Assembly (NCBI RefSeq): GCF_018390695.1
Contig: NZ_JAHBGF010000028.1
Span: forward strand, 496,001-560,000
DNA: 64,000 nucleotides
Reading direction: 5' to 3'
From: Ancylobacter sonchi
GTDB lineage: Bacteria > Pseudomonadota > Alphaproteobacteria > Rhizobiales > Xanthobacteraceae
Position 1 is the first letter of the stretch. Every line of letters begins with the position of its first letter. Of this stretch, positions 1 through 10,429 are shown in pieces. The position numbers and the translations under genes were made by a program. The notes under the pieces were generated by a model, which saw only the letters and a list, made by a program, of their open reading frames with translations, made no database searches and was not told where the DNA came from.

Positions 1-376
1 GCGAGATCACCACGTCGATCGGCAGATGGTCGCGCGAGAACAGGTCGCGCCAATGGCCGTGGAGATAGCTCTGGGCGCGCACGCGGGCAATCTTGGTCGG
101 CACGTCGAACAGCGCATGGCCGACCTGGCAGGCCACCATGTTGACCTCGTCGTGCAGCGTGACGGCGATGAGCATGTCGGCCGCCTCAAGACCGGCGCGC
201 TCCAGCACATCAGGATGCGAGCCGTGGCCGACGAAGCCGCGCACGTCCAGCGTGTCGGTCACCGCCTGGATGAGCCGGGCCGAGGTGTCGATGATCGACA
301 CGTCGTTCTGTTCGGCCGCCAATCGCTCGGCGATGCCGAAACCCACCTGGCCCGCGCCGCAGATCACGACCTTCAT
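1..376 (-). CDS. trkA: TrkA, potassium uptake regulatory NAD-binding protein (3' end cut by window)
   Basis: Only the first 125 codons are present and the gene continues past the left edge. The N-terminus reads MKVVICGAGQVGFGIAERLA, a Rossmann dinucleotide-binding motif (GxGxxG at residues 7-12), followed by an acidic residue in SIIDTS and the GSHPDVLERAG and ADMLIAVT segments typical of RCK/KTN domains. TrkA is the cytoplasmic, nucleotide-gated subunit that controls TrkH/TrkG-type potassium channels. It is the last gene seen of the leftward ntrBC-ntrYX-trkA series, an order common in Hyphomicrobiales. A gap of about 176 bp separates it from ntrX, so it may have its own promoter. Confidence 0.93.
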   Translation of the reverse strand, partial: MKVVICGAGQVGFGIAERLAAEQNDVSIIDTSARLIQAVTDTLDVRGFVGHGSHPDVLERAGLEAADMLIAVTLHDEVNMVACQVGHALFDVPTKIARVRAQSYLHGHWRDLFSRDHLPIDVVIS

Positions 377-404
377 CGTTACCCCCAAAACCTTACGCGG
401 GAGA

Positions 405-505
405 CTAGAGCATGTTCCGCAAAAGTTGAAAGACTTTCGCGAAAGGCGATATGCGCCAGCCTATTGATATTAGAGCACTTTCCTGACGATCGGGCGATAG
501 GCGTC
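405..505. repeat. possible dispersed palindromic element between trkA and ntrX
   Basis: The ntrX-trkA gap carries a TAGAGCATGTTCCGCAAAAG segment (starting near 405) and, about 60 bp on, a second TAGAGCA copy (near 475). It is less GC-rich than its surroundings. From memory, segments of this wording recur as intergenic repeats in rhizobial genomes. Only one copy is visible here, so the call is tentative. Confidence 0.3.
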
Positions 506-552
506 CGATCGGGGGCGGAGGTGTCGCGTGGCTGTGGGCCGGGGCTTCCGGT

Positions 553-1920
553 TCAGCCGATGCCAAGCGCCTTGAGCTTGCGGTGAAGGGCCGAGCGCTC
601 CATGCCGACGAATTCGGCGGTCCGCGAGATGTTGCCGCCGAAACGGCTGATCTGCGCCACCAGATATTCGCGCTCGAACACTTCGCGGGCGTCGCGCAGC
701 GGCAATCCCATCAGGTGCTCGCCGCCGCTGCCATTGGGCAGGTTCGGCACCAGCGAGCCGACATCCGGCGGCAGCATGTCGGCGGTCACCGGGGCGTCGG
801 GCTCGCCGCTGGCGAGGATCAGCAGCCGCTCGATATTGTTGCGCAGCTGGCGGACATTGCCCGGCCAGTCATGCGACTGCAGCACGGCGAGCGCGTCGTC
901 GGCGATGCGCCGCCGCGCAAGGCCGGTGCCGTGCGAGATCTGCTCGAGGAAGAACTCGACCAGCTCCGGCACGTCGTCGCGGCGCTCGGCCAGCGGCGGT
1001 ACCCGGATCGGCACCACGCCCAGGCGGTGATACAGGTCCTCGCGGAACCGCCCCTCGGCGATTTCCTTTTCCAGGTTGCGGGCGGTGGAGGAGATGATCC
1101 GCACATCCACCGACACGCGGGTCGCACCGCCGACGCGCATGAAATTCTGGTCGACCAGCACCCGCAGAATGCGGTTCTGGGTCTCGCGCGGCATGTCGGC
1201 GATTTCGTCGATGAACAGCGTACCGCCATGCGCCTCTTCGAGCGCCCCGACCTGCCGTCCCTGCCCGGCCACGGCCTCGACGCCGAACAGCTCCACTTCC
1301 ATGCGCTCCGGCGTGATGGCGGCGGCGTTGATCACCACGAACGGCCCGTTGGCGCGCGCCGAAGCGGCGTGCAGCATGCGGGCGGTCAGTTCCTTGCCGG
1401 AGCCGGACGGGCCAACGATCATGATGCGGCTATTGGTCGGCGCCACCCGTTCGATGGTCTGGCGCAGCTGGTTCATGACCGAGGATTTGCCGATCAGGTG
1501 CTGGGCCAGCGGGGCGCGCTGCTTGAGATCGCGCACCTCTCGCTTGAGCCGGAGGGTCTCCAGCGCCCGGTTGGCCACCAGGATGAGCCGGTCGGAGTTG
1601 AACGGCTTCTCGATGAAGTCGTAGGCGCCCTGCTTGATCGCCGCCACGGCCGTTTCGACGGTGCCGTGGCCGGAGATCATCACCACCGGCACGTCCGGAT
1701 GCTGGCGCTTGATCACTTCCAGCAGTTGCAGTCCGTCGAGCTTGGAGCGCTCGATCCAGATGTCGAGGAAGATGAGATGCGGGCGGCGCGCCTCGATGGC
1801 GGCGAGCGCCTCGTCGCTGTCCTTGGCGGTACGGGCGCCATACCCCTCATCCTCGAGAATGCCGGCGACCAGCCCACGAATATCGGCTTCGTCGTCGACA
1901 ATCAGAATGTCGGTTGCCAT
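553..1920 (-). CDS. ntrX: NtrX, response regulator of the NtrYX two-component system
   Basis: This 455-residue protein has a receiver domain (phospho-acceptor D53 in LIFLDIW), an AAA+ domain with Walker A GPSGSGKE at 170-177 and Walker B FIDEIAD near 236-242, and a Fis-type C-terminal helix-turn-helix (GGNISRTAEFVGMERSALHRKL). NtrX is phosphorylated by NtrY and controls nitrogen, redox and envelope genes. After ELFG (210-213) the residues are VEAVAGQGRQVGALEEAHGG, so the sigma-54-contacting GAFTGA loop present in NtrC is missing. It is therefore unlikely to drive sigma-54 promoters and more likely represses or activates other promoters, as proposed for related NtrX proteins. It lies 12 bp after ntrY. 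Confidence 0.97.
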   Translation of the reverse strand: MATDILIVDDEADIRGLVAGILEDEGYGARTAKDSDEALAAIEARRPHLIFLDIWIERSKLDGLQLLEVIKRQHPDVPVVMISGHGTVETAVAAIKQGAYDFIEKPFNSDRLILVANRALETLRLKREVRDLKQRAPLAQHLIGKSSVMNQLRQTIERVAPTNSRIMIVGPSGSGKELTARMLHAASARANGPFVVINAAAITPERMEVELFGVEAVAGQGRQVGALEEAHGGTLFIDEIADMPRETQNRILRVLVDQNFMRVGGATRVSVDVRIISSTARNLEKEIAEGRFREDLYHRLGVVPIRVPPLAERRDDVPELVEFFLEQISHGTGLARRRIADDALAVLQSHDWPGNVRQLRNNIERLLILASGEPDAPVTADMLPPDVGSLVPNLPNGSGGEHLMGLPLRDAREVFEREYLVAQISRFGGNISRTAEFVGMERSALHRKLKALGIG

Positions 1921-1932
1921 GTCGGCACTCCC

Positions 1933-4197
1933 TTATCCGGCCTGCGGGACAGGCACGGCCTTTTCGGTGGTTACGAGTTGAGGAAGCCCGCCGCCGGTGC
2001 GCTGGAAGCGCAGGCGGATCCAGGCACCCCGCCCTTCCGGCGCGTCGGCGAGTTCGATCCCGCCGCCGTGCTCCTCCATGATCTTGCCGACGATGGCGAG
2101 GCCAAGGCCGGTGCCCTTCTCGCGCGTCGTCACGTAAGGCTCAAGCAACCGCGCACGGTTCTCGGTCGGCAGCCCCTTGCCGTTGTCGATAACGTCGATG
2201 GTGACGGTCCGTTCGTCGGCAGAGAGCCCCACCTTGATGCGCGGCGGCTCCGTCTGCTCCTCCGGATCAACGGCGGCAAGGGCTTCCGTGGCGTTCTTCA
2301 CGATATTGGTGAGCGCCTGGGAAATCAGCCGACGGTCGAAGCGGGCGGTGACCGCGCTGTCGGGGGTGTCGAACTGGATGTCGATCTCCGGGTTGCCGAC
2401 CCGCATCAGGAAGACCACCTGGCGCACCGTCTCGGCGACGTCCTGCTCCTCCACCACCGGCTTGGGCATGCGGGCGAAGGAGGAGAACTCGTCGACCATG
2501 CGACCGATGTCGCCCACCTGCCGAATGATGGTGTCTGTGCACTGGTCGAACACCTCGCGATCCTCGCCTATCACCTTGCCGTAGCGCCGGCGCAGGCGCT
2601 CGGCGGAAAGCTGGATCGGGGTCAGCGGGTTCTTGATCTCGTGCGCGATGCGCCGGGCGATGTCCGCCCAGGCGGAGGAGCGCTGGGCGACCACGAGTTC
2701 GGTGATGTCGTCCAGCGTGACGACCCAGCCGTGATCGGCCTCGCGCGACTGCTCGGTGGTGAAGCGGACGGCGATCACCCGGTCGCGGCCGTTGCGCGAC
2801 AGCGTGGTGTTGCCCTGCACCGAGCGCGGGCCGGCGCCCATCGCCTCCGCCAGCATCGGGGCGATCTCCGGCACGATGTCGCCGAGCGGTTTGCCGAGCG
2901 CATCCTCCTCGCTCACGCCCAGCATCTTCTCCGCCGGGCGGTTGATGATGGTGACGGAGCCGGAGGAATCGACACCGATGACGCCGGCTCCCACGCCGGA
3001 CAGCACCGCCTCGGTGAAGCGGCGCCGGGTATCGATCTGGTCGCGGGCCTGCACGAGATCGTTCTGCTGGGTGCGCAGTTCCTGCGTCATCTTGTTGAAG
3101 GTCTCAGCGAGGCTCGACAAGTCGCCTTCCGCCCGACGCACCGGCACCTCGACATAGAGATTGCCCGCGGCGACCAGATCGGCGGCGCCGATCAGCCGGC
3201 GGATCGGGGCGACCAGATGATTGGCGAAATGGATGCCGAGCCACACGGCGCAGAGCAGCACGGTAAGCGAGATCACCGCATAGAGCAGCGCGAAAGCCAC
3301 CTGCACACCGATGCGCTGCTGTTCGAGATTGCGGTAATCCGCAACCGCCGCCTGCGTCTCCTTGAGATAGTTGATCACGCGCGGATCGATCGGCCGCGCC
3401 ACGTAGAGGAACAAATCCCCGAAATCTTTCAAGGGGATGACCGCGCCGACGAAATCGGCGTCGGTCGGCAGGTAGATCAGCGGCTGCTCCTCGGTGGCGT
3501 CCTTCACCGCGAGGTTTGACGGCACCACGAATTCGCGCCCGGTGCGGATGGTGGTGCGGTCGACGACGGAGAGGTCGCGCTGGATCACCATGGCCACCGG
3601 CAGTCCGCGCACCACCGCCTGGGCGGTCATCGCCTGGCGGAAGCGGCTGCGGTCGCTGTCCCACAGCGGACGGATGCGCTGCAGGTCGCGCGCCATGCCG
3701 AGAATGTCGCCGCGGATGGAATAGGCGTGCTCGCGCACATAGGTCTGCGCCACCGACACGGCATTGTCGACGATGGCCCGGGTGCGTACCGAGAACCAGC
3801 GGTCCAACCCACGATCTAGCGTGATGCTGGCCAGAAGCGCTACCAGTAGTGCCGGGACCACGGCGACGACGCCGAACAGCCCGACGATGCGCACATGCAG
3901 CCGGGCGGCGGCGCGGCCCCTGCGGCGGGCCTTCACGATGCGCCAGACCTCGCGGCCGATGATGCCGAGCAGGGTCAGCGACATCACGCCGTTGATGCAC
4001 AGCACGACGACGACGATTTCGTGCGACGGCACCAGCGGGGTGATGCCGATCAGGACGACGAAGCTGACTAGTGAGGTGACCAGTGCGGCCAGAACGGCCA
4101 GTGGGGCCAGCCCCCAGAACGAAAAACGAAAGCCCATGCCCCCGAGGTCGGGAGTGTCGCGGCTTTCGGTCTCTCGTGTTCGGCCACTATCGCTCAT
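1933..4197 (-). CDS. ntrY: NtrY, membrane sensor histidine kinase
   Basis: This 754-residue protein has three N-terminal membrane helices (about 30-52, 60-85 and 102-125), a periplasmic sensor region (about 130-297), a fourth helix (298-322), a HAMP domain (about 323-375), a PAS domain (about 395-500), a HisKA box with H519 in [15 protein letters not shown], and a GHKL ATPase domain with N box (NIVKNATEAL), DNGKGL and GTGLGLAI. This is the full NtrY layout. It senses an envelope or redox signal and phosphorylates NtrX, encoded just downstream. A 144-bp gap with a 21-nt palindrome lies between ntrC and ntrY, so ntrYX may have its own control. Confidence 0.97.
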   Translation of the reverse strand: MSDSGRTRETESRDTPDLGGMGFRFSFWGLAPLAVLAALVTSLVSFVVLIGITPLVPSHEIVVVVLCINGVMSLTLLGIIGREVWRIVKARRRGRAAARLHVRIVGLFGVVAVVPALLVALLASITLDRGLDRWFSVRTRAIVDNAVSVAQTYVREHAYSIRGDILGMARDLQRIRPLWDSDRSRFRQAMTAQAVVRGLPVAMVIQRDLSVVDRTTIRTGREFVVPSNLAVKDATEEQPLIYLPTDADFVGAVIPLKDFGDLFLYVARPIDPRVINYLKETQAAVADYRNLEQQRIGVQVAFALLYAVISLTVLLCAVWLGIHFANHLVAPIRRLIGAADLVAAGNLYVEVPVRRAEGDLSSLAETFNKMTQELRTQQNDLVQARDQIDTRRRFTEAVLSGVGAGVIGVDSSGSVTIINRPAEKMLGVSEEDALGKPLGDIVPEIAPMLAEAMGAGPRSVQGNTTLSRNGRDRVIAVRFTTEQSREADHGWVVTLDDITELVVAQRSSAWADIARRIAHEIKNPLTPIQLSAERLRRRYGKVIGEDREVFDQCTDTIIRQVGDIGRMVDEFSSFARMPKPVVEEQDVAETVRQVVFLMRVGNPEIDIQFDTPDSAVTARFDRRLISQALTNIVKNATEALAAVDPEEQTEPPRIKVGLSADERTVTIDVIDNGKGLPTENRARLLEPYVTTREKGTGLGLAIVGKIMEEHGGGIELADAPEGRGAWIRLRFQRTGGGLPQLVTTEKAVPVPQAG

Positions 4198-4214
4198 GTC
4201 TCACCACGGCGCCG

Positions 4215-4235
4215 GCCGGTTCGATTCGAACCGGC
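4215..4235. promoter_or_regulatory. 21-nt perfect palindrome upstream of ntrY
   Basis: GCCGGTTCGA (4215-4224) and TCGAACCGGC (4226-4235) are exact reverse complements around a single base. The site lies 18-38 nt before the ntrY start codon. It could be a dimeric repressor operator or an RNA hairpin near the ribosome-binding region. The protein that would bind it is not identifiable from the sequence. Confidence 0.5.
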
Positions 4236-4286
4236 GCAACTGATGCAGTGAAACGACACTGGTGCAAAAATGTGACATGCGCCAGA

Positions 4287-4310
4287 GCCAGCCGCATTTA
4301 ATCGGCTGGC
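4287..4310 (-). terminator. hairpin after ntrC, possible terminator or attenuator
   Basis: GCCAGCCG (4287-4294) pairs exactly with CGGCTGGC (4303-4310) around an 8-nt AT-rich loop. It lies 32-55 nt past the ntrC stop in the ntrC-ntrY gap. On the minus strand a TTTTT run follows only about 16 nt later, so it is not a textbook terminator. It may reduce readthrough from ntrBC into ntrYX. Confidence 0.4.
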
Positions 4311-4341
4311 ATCCACATCACTTGAATGTGGGCGACGCCCC

Positions 4342-5784
<1,443 letters not shown>

Positions 5785-5791
5785 GGCGCTC

Positions 5792-6985
5792 TCAATTCTT
5801 CTCAGTGCCGCGGGCGGCGCCGCGATACATGGGCATGAGGACTCGGAAGATGGTGCGGCGGGGCTGGCTGTCGCATTCGATGATGCCGCCATGGTCGCCG
5901 ACGATCTTGGCGACCAAAGCGAGGCCGAGTCCGGTGCCGGTGGGCTTGGTGGTGACGAAGGGGTCGAACAAATGCTGCATCAGGTCCTCCGGCACGCCGG
6001 GACCGTTGTCGCGCACGCAGAATTCCAGCGGCAGGCTGACGCGCGTCGCCGAGCCGGGCACGGTGAGCCGCACGCCGGGACGGAAGGCGGTGGTGAGCAT
6101 GATCTCGCCATCCGGGCTGTCGCCGATGGCTTCGGCCGCGTTCTTCACCAGATTGAGGAAGATCTGGATGAGCTGGTCGCGATTGGCCAGCACCGGCGGC
6201 AGCGAGGGATCGTACTCCTCGACGAAGCGGATGTTGCGCGCGAAGCCGGTGGAGGCGAGCGTGCGCACATGCTCCAGCACCGCGTGAATGTTCACCGGCT
6301 CGCGCTCGATCGGCCGCTCGTCGGAGAACACCTCCATGCGGTCGACCAGCTTGACGATGCGGTCGGCCTCGTCGGTGATCAGCCGGGTCAGCGAACGGTC
6401 GTCGTCGCTGGCGTTGAGCTCCAGCAGCTGCGCGGCGCCGCGAATGCCCGACAGCGGGTTCTTGATCTCGTGCGCCAGCATGGAGGCGAGCGCGGTGACC
6501 GAGCGGGCGGCGCCGCGATGGGTGAGCTGGCGGTCCATCTTGTCGGCGATGGTGCGCTCCTGCAGCATCACCACGACATAGCCCGGCGCTTCCGGCAGCG
6601 GCGCGACATGGATGTCGACGATGCGCTCGCCGCCATTGCGCGGCGTGCCGAGGTCGACGCGATACTCGTTCACCGCCGCGCCGCTGTCCCGCACCTGCTC
6701 GACCAGCGCCAGCAGCGGGCTGCCGAAGGGAATGAATTCCTGCAGGCGATGGCGGGCGAGCACCGCATGGCCGGCCTCGAAGAAGGCCTCGGCGGCGACG
6801 TTGGCGTCGACCAGCCGGTCGTCATCGGCGACGGTGAACACCGGATGCGGCAGCGCGTTGACCACCGCATCCGACATGGCCGGGGTACCGGCCTCGATCG
6901 GCGGGACGGAATCGACGCCGCCGCGGGCCGCGGGCTTCTTCGACGCGGGAGCCTTCGCCGCTGAATCCGGCTTGAGCGTTTTCAT
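5792..6985 (-). CDS. ntrB: NtrB (GlnL), nitrogen sensor histidine kinase/phosphatase
   Basis: I place the start at [12 protein letters not shown], where ATG overlaps the dus stop codon as ATGA, a sign of translational coupling. A start 15 bp upstream is possible. The 397-residue soluble protein has a PAS domain (about 40-145), a HisKA box with H172 in [11 protein letters not shown], and a GHKL ATPase domain with [20 protein letters not shown] and GTGLGLALV. NtrB phosphorylates or dephosphorylates NtrC according to GlnB/GlnK signalling. The dus-ntrB-ntrC order is the usual one in alphaproteobacteria. An Ala/Lys/Pro-rich 30-residue N-terminus precedes the PAS domain. Confidence 0.96.
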   Translation of the reverse strand: MKTLKPDSAAKAPASKKPAARGGVDSVPPIEAGTPAMSDAVVNALPHPVFTVADDDRLVDANVAAEAFFEAGHAVLARHRLQEFIPFGSPLLALVEQVRDSGAAVNEYRVDLGTPRNGGERIVDIHVAPLPEAPGYVVVMLQERTIADKMDRQLTHRGAARSVTALASMLAHEIKNPLSGIRGAAQLLELNASDDDRSLTRLITDEADRIVKLVDRMEVFSDERPIEREPVNIHAVLEHVRTLASTGFARNIRFVEEYDPSLPPVLANRDQLIQIFLNLVKNAAEAIGDSPDGEIMLTTAFRPGVRLTVPGSATRVSLPLEFCVRDNGPGVPEDLMQHLFDPFVTTKPTGTGLGLALVAKIVGDHGGIIECDSQPRRTIFRVLMPMYRGAARGTEKN

Positions 6986-8013
6986 GCTGCGGCACTCCAT
7001 GACAATTCGTCGAAGGCGGCGCGGAGGCCGGTACGAACCTCACGCGGTTCGTCCTGGGTAAGGATCCGCTTGCGCCAATGCGCCAGCGCGTCGGGCGGGC
7101 GGCCGGCGGTGACCGCCGCCGCCTCCAGCGCCCAGCCGATGTGCTTGCGCGCCTGCCGGCGGCCGAGCTCGATCCCGTAATGCGACAGCCAGCCCTCGTA
7201 GAGCTCCAGCAGCACGTCGTGCTGCTCGGCGAGGCTCGGATCGGCCGGCACCTGGCCGGTGGCGAGATAGGCGGCGACCTGGGCGGGGAACCATGGCCGC
7301 CCCTGGGCGCCACGGCCGATCATCACCCCTGCCCCGCCCGAGGCGGCGAGCATGGAAGGCGCCTGTTCCGCCGCGACCAGATCGCCATTGGCGAGCACCG
7401 GCAGATCGATGGCAGCGCTGATGGCGGCGATCGCCGCCCAATCGGCCGAGCCGGTGTAGAACTGGCAGCGGGTACGGCCATGGATGGTGACCAGCCGCAC
7501 GCCGATATCGGCGGCGCGGCGCGCCAGCTCCGGCGCGATGAGGCCGCTATCGTCCCAGCCGAGGCGGGTCTTGAGCGTGACCGGCACCCGCACCGCGCCG
7601 ACCACCGCCGCGATGATGCGGGTGGCGAGGTCGAGGTCGCGCAGCAGCGCCGCGCCGGCGAGGCCGGTGGTGACCCGCTTGGCCGGGCATCCCATGTTGA
7701 TGTCGATCAGCGCCGCGCCGGAGGCTTCGGCCATGGCGGCGGCGCGGGCCATCGAGGCGGGCTCGTTGCCGGCGAGCTGCACGGCGTGGACCGGCAGGCC
7801 GGCCGCCTCGGCGCGCAGCGCGGTTTCGGCATGGCCGGTCTCCAGCGCTTCCGAAGCCACCATTTCGGAGACGACGAGGCCGGCGCCGTAGCGGTGCGCC
7901 ATGCGCCGGAACGGGGCGTCGGTGATACCGGCCATCGGCGCCAGCACGACGCGATTCGGCAGCGTCAGCGGCCCGACGGTCAGATTGGCGTTCTGAAAGG
8001 CATCAACGATCAA
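6982..8013 (-). CDS. dusB: tRNA-dihydrouridine synthase (NifR3/DusB family)
   Basis: This 343-residue FMN-dependent enzyme reduces specific uridines in tRNA. It shows [20 protein letters not shown], the catalytic cysteine C109 in INMGCPAK, and the later segments [13 protein letters not shown] and VLANGDL expected of the TIM-barrel and FMN site. No ATG or GTG is in frame between the preceding stop and the start; the best start is TTG at 8013. In this order the gene is the historical nifR3, first gene of nifR3-ntrB-ntrC, and its last codons overlap ntrB by four bases. Its promoter should lie in the 192-bp gap shared with ispDF. Confidence 0.93.
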   Translation of the reverse strand: MIVDAFQNANLTVGPLTLPNRVVLAPMAGITDAPFRRMAHRYGAGLVVSEMVASEALETGHAETALRAEAAGLPVHAVQLAGNEPASMARAAAMAEASGAALIDINMGCPAKRVTTGLAGAALLRDLDLATRIIAAVVGAVRVPVTLKTRLGWDDSGLIAPELARRAADIGVRLVTIHGRTRCQFYTGSADWAAIAAISAAIDLPVLANGDLVAAEQAPSMLAASGGAGVMIGRGAQGRPWFPAQVAAYLATGQVPADPSLAEQHDVLLELYEGWLSHYGIELGRRQARKHIGWALEAAAVTAGRPPDALAHWRKRILTQDEPREVRTGLRAAFDELSWSAAA

Positions 8014-8205
8014 GCGGTGATCACTCGGTGCACACGAAATGAGCCCAGCGGGCGGTGCCTACATAATAGACAGACGAGGCCCGTCATCAAGTCTCTACCA
8101 CCGGATGGCGGGAAACTTTTGCACTGCCGCGCCGCTTTTGCGCTAAACGGAGGGCCGGGGCAAGGCCCGGCGGGTGCCGCCGGGCGGCTGGAAGCGGAGT
8201 TACGG

Positions 8206-9438
8206 GTGGTCGACGTGCAGGCGGATGGACAGGCTGAGTTGCGGGCCGACGTCATCGTGGTGGCGGCCGGGCGCGGGACCCGCGCCGGAGACGGGCTGCC
8301 GAAGCAGTATCGCTCCCTGGGCGGGCGCCCGCTGCTGCGCCATACGCTGGAACGTTTTCTCGCCCAGCCCGGCATCCGCCGGGTGGTGACGGTGATCGAC
8401 CCCGCCCATGCCGGGCTCTATGCGGCGGCGACGCAAGGCCTTGTGGGCGCTGGCGGCGCCGGCCTCGCCGCGCCGGTGGCCGGCGGGGCGACCCGGCAGG
8501 CCTCGGTGCGCGCCGGGCTGGAGGCGCTGGCCGAGGATCCGCCGGAACTGGTGCTGATCCACGATGCCGCCCGCCCCTTCATCACCGCGCGGCTGGTCGC
8601 CGATGCGCTGGAGACGGCGGCGCGGCATGGAGCGGCGGTGCCGGTGCTGCGGCTGGTCGACACGGTGAAGCGCTGGGAAGCGGACGGCTTCGTCGTCTCC
8701 GGCCCCGACCGCGACCAGATGCGCAGCGTGCAGACGCCGCAGAGCTTCCGCTACGCGCTGATTCGCGGAGCGCACCTCGCGCAGGCCGGGCGCGACGACC
8801 TCACCGACGACGCCGCGGTGGCCGATGCCGCCGGGCACCGGGTGGCGAGCTTCGCCGGCGAGGCCGGAAATCTCAAACTGACGACGCCGGAGGATTTCGT
8901 GAGCGCCGAACGGGTTCTTGCGCGGGAGCTTCGCGACCTCGCCGATGTGCGCACCGCCACCGGCTATGACGTGCACGCCTTCGGCGAGGGCGACCATGTG
9001 ATGCTGGGCGGCATCGCCATCCCCTTCGGGCGCGGGCTCTCCGGCCATTCCGACGCCGATGTGGTGCTGCACGCGCTGACCGACGCGCTGCTCGGCACCA
9101 TCGGCGCCGAGGATATCGGCTTCCACTTCCCGCCCTCCAAGCCGGAATGGAAGGGCGCCGCCTCCGACCAGTTCCTGCGCCATGCGGTGGATCTCGTCGC
9201 GGCCAAGGGCGGGCGCGTCGCGCATCTCGACACCACCATCGTCTGCGAGGAGCCGAAGATCGGCCCGCACCGCGAGGCGATGCGGGAGCGGATCGCCGAG
9301 ATCGCCGGGCTGCCGGTGGCGCGGGTGAGCGTGAAGGCGACCACCAGCGAGCGACTCGGCTTCACCGGCCGGCGCGAGGGCATCGCCGCGCTCGCCACCG
9401 CCACGGTGCGGCTGCCCTTCGCGGAGGACGAGATATGA
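8206..9438 (+). CDS. ispDF: IspDF, bifunctional MEP cytidylyltransferase / MECDP synthase
   Basis: One 410-residue chain joins two steps of the non-mevalonate isoprenoid pathway. Residues about 10-240 are IspD (VVAAGRGTRAG and PKQY nucleotide-binding motif, then HDAARPFI). Residues about 245-405 are IspF (TGYDVHAFGEGDHVMLGGI, HSDADVVLHALTDALLG, GDIGFHFPPS-like segment, KATTSERLGFTGRREGI). IspF binds zinc through the Asp/His of DVHAF. I chose the GTG at 8206, which has GGAG at 8196-8199 six bases upstream. The fusion is known in alphaproteobacteria and Campylobacter. Its stop overlaps the next start (ATGA). Confidence 0.95.
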   Translation: MVDVQADGQAELRADVIVVAAGRGTRAGDGLPKQYRSLGGRPLLRHTLERFLAQPGIRRVVTVIDPAHAGLYAAATQGLVGAGGAGLAAPVAGGATRQASVRAGLEALAEDPPELVLIHDAARPFITARLVADALETAARHGAAVPVLRLVDTVKRWEADGFVVSGPDRDQMRSVQTPQSFRYALIRGAHLAQAGRDDLTDDAAVADAAGHRVASFAGEAGNLKLTTPEDFVSAERVLARELRDLADVRTATGYDVHAFGEGDHVMLGGIAIPFGRGLSGHSDADVVLHALTDALLGTIGAEDIGFHFPPSKPEWKGAASDQFLRHAVDLVAAKGGRVAHLDTTIVCEEPKIGPHREAMRERIAEIAGLPVARVSVKATTSERLGFTGRREGIAALATATVRLPFAEDEI

Positions 9439-9923
9439 ACGAGCGCGATGCGCTGGCCACGCGGGTGCTGGAGCTGTGCCGGTCGCGCGGCTTCACGGCG
9501 GCGACGGCGGAATCCTGCACCGGCGGCCTCGTCTGCGGCGCGCTGACCGAGATCGCCGGCTCCTCCGACGTGGTGGACCGCGCCTTCGTCACCTATTCCA
9601 ACCAGGCCAAGATGGACCTGCTCGGGGTGTCCGAGGCGACGCTCGCCGCGCATGGCGCGGTGAGCGAGGAGACGGCGCGGGAGATGGTGGCGGGCCTGTT
9701 GAAGGCCGCCGGCACCTCGCTCGGCGTCTCCGTGACCGGCATTGCCGGGCCGGGCGGCGGCTCGGAGGCGAAGCCGGTCGGGCTGGTGCATTTCGCCGCC
9801 GCGCGGGCCGATGGCCGGGTGATCGTGCGCCGCGAGGTGTTCGCCGGCGAGGACCGCTCCAGCGTGCGGGCGCATGCGGTGATGACCGCACTCGCCATGC
9901 TGGCGGAACTGGCGGAAGGCTGA
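9435..9923 (+). CDS. CinA C-terminal family protein (PncC-type nicotinamide-nucleotide amidase)
   Basis: This 162-residue protein matches the CinA C-terminal domain alone. It has AESCTGGLVCGALTEIAGSS, FVTYSNQAKMDLLGV, HGAVSEETAREMV and VTGIAGPGGGSEAKPVG, the last containing the glycine-rich catalytic region. Family members deamidate NMN to nicotinic acid mononucleotide in pyridine nucleotide recycling. The ATG overlaps the ispDF stop by four bases, so the two are very likely co-transcribed. The N-terminal molybdopterin-binding-like domain of full CinA is absent, as is usual for PncC. Confidence 0.9.
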   Translation: MNERDALATRVLELCRSRGFTAATAESCTGGLVCGALTEIAGSSDVVDRAFVTYSNQAKMDLLGVSEATLAAHGAVSEETAREMVAGLLKAAGTSLGVSVTGIAGPGGGSEAKPVGLVHFAAARADGRVIVRREVFAGEDRSSVRAHAVMTALAMLAELAEG

Positions 9924-9967
9924 CGCGCTCCGCGCCACGCCGTGCGGCCGTGCGCGGGGGAACGGCC

Positions 9968-10426
9968 TCAGGCCAATGTGCCGTAGACCTCGTCGGCGCG
10001 CTTCTCGAAAGCTTCGGCGAAGCGGCGGAAGGCGGCGTCGAACATCGCGCCCATCAGCAGGCCGAGCGTGCGCGAGCGGAACTCATAGTCGATGAAGAAT
10101 TCGACCTCGCTGGTGCGCTCGCCGGTCGCCTTGAACGTCCAGCGATTCTCCAGCCGACTGAACGGCCCGTCGAGATATTCGACAACGATGGTGAGGCGCG
10201 GCCTATCCAGCGTCACCCGGCTGGTGAAGCTCTCGCGGAACACCTTGTAGGCGACCGTCATGTCGGCAACGAGGATGTCGATCCCCTCGCCGCTCGCCAC
10301 CCGCCGGCGGGTGTGCAGGCTCTCGCAGAGCGGCACGAATTCCGGGTAGCGCTCGACGTCGGCGACGAGCTCGAACATGTCGGCGGCCGAATGCCGGACC
10401 TGCCGCTTGCTGCGGAAAGACGGCAT
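9968..10426 (-). CDS. COQ10/RatA-like START-domain protein
   Basis: This 152-residue protein has the aromatic/polyketide cyclase (START-like) fold of the RatA/COQ10 family: MPSFRSKRQVRHSAADMFELVADVERYPEFVPLC, then LDGPFSRLENRW and VEFFIDYEFRSRTLGLLMG. Automatic annotation calls such proteins RatA toxins, but in alphaproteobacteria the closer role is that of COQ10, a ubiquinone-binding protein helping respiration. This is inference from family knowledge. The gene starts three bp after lipA and is probably in its operon. No antitoxin partner is seen. Confidence 0.85.
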   Translation of the reverse strand: MPSFRSKRQVRHSAADMFELVADVERYPEFVPLCESLHTRRRVASGEGIDILVADMTVAYKVFRESFTSRVTLDRPRLTIVVEYLDGPFSRLENRWTFKATGERTSEVEFFIDYEFRSRTLGLLMGAMFDAAFRRFAEAFEKRADEVYGTLA

Positions 10427-10429
10427 GGC

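Noticed and set aside
377..418. EcfG promoter for trkA (GGAAC-N16-CGTA on the minus strand)
   Set aside because: The last base of the -10 differs from CGTT, and the site overlaps a probable dispersed repeat.
583..3519. Long plus-strand open frame of 978 codons opposite ntrX and ntrY
   Set aside because: It is the antisense shadow of two well-supported genes. Its His/Asp/Gly/Arg-rich composition with no family motifs is typical of the reverse frame of GC-rich coding DNA.
9968..10426. RatA toxin of a toxin-antitoxin pair
   Set aside because: No antitoxin gene is adjacent, and the protein sits in a lipA operon as COQ10-like proteins do in alphaproteobacteria.
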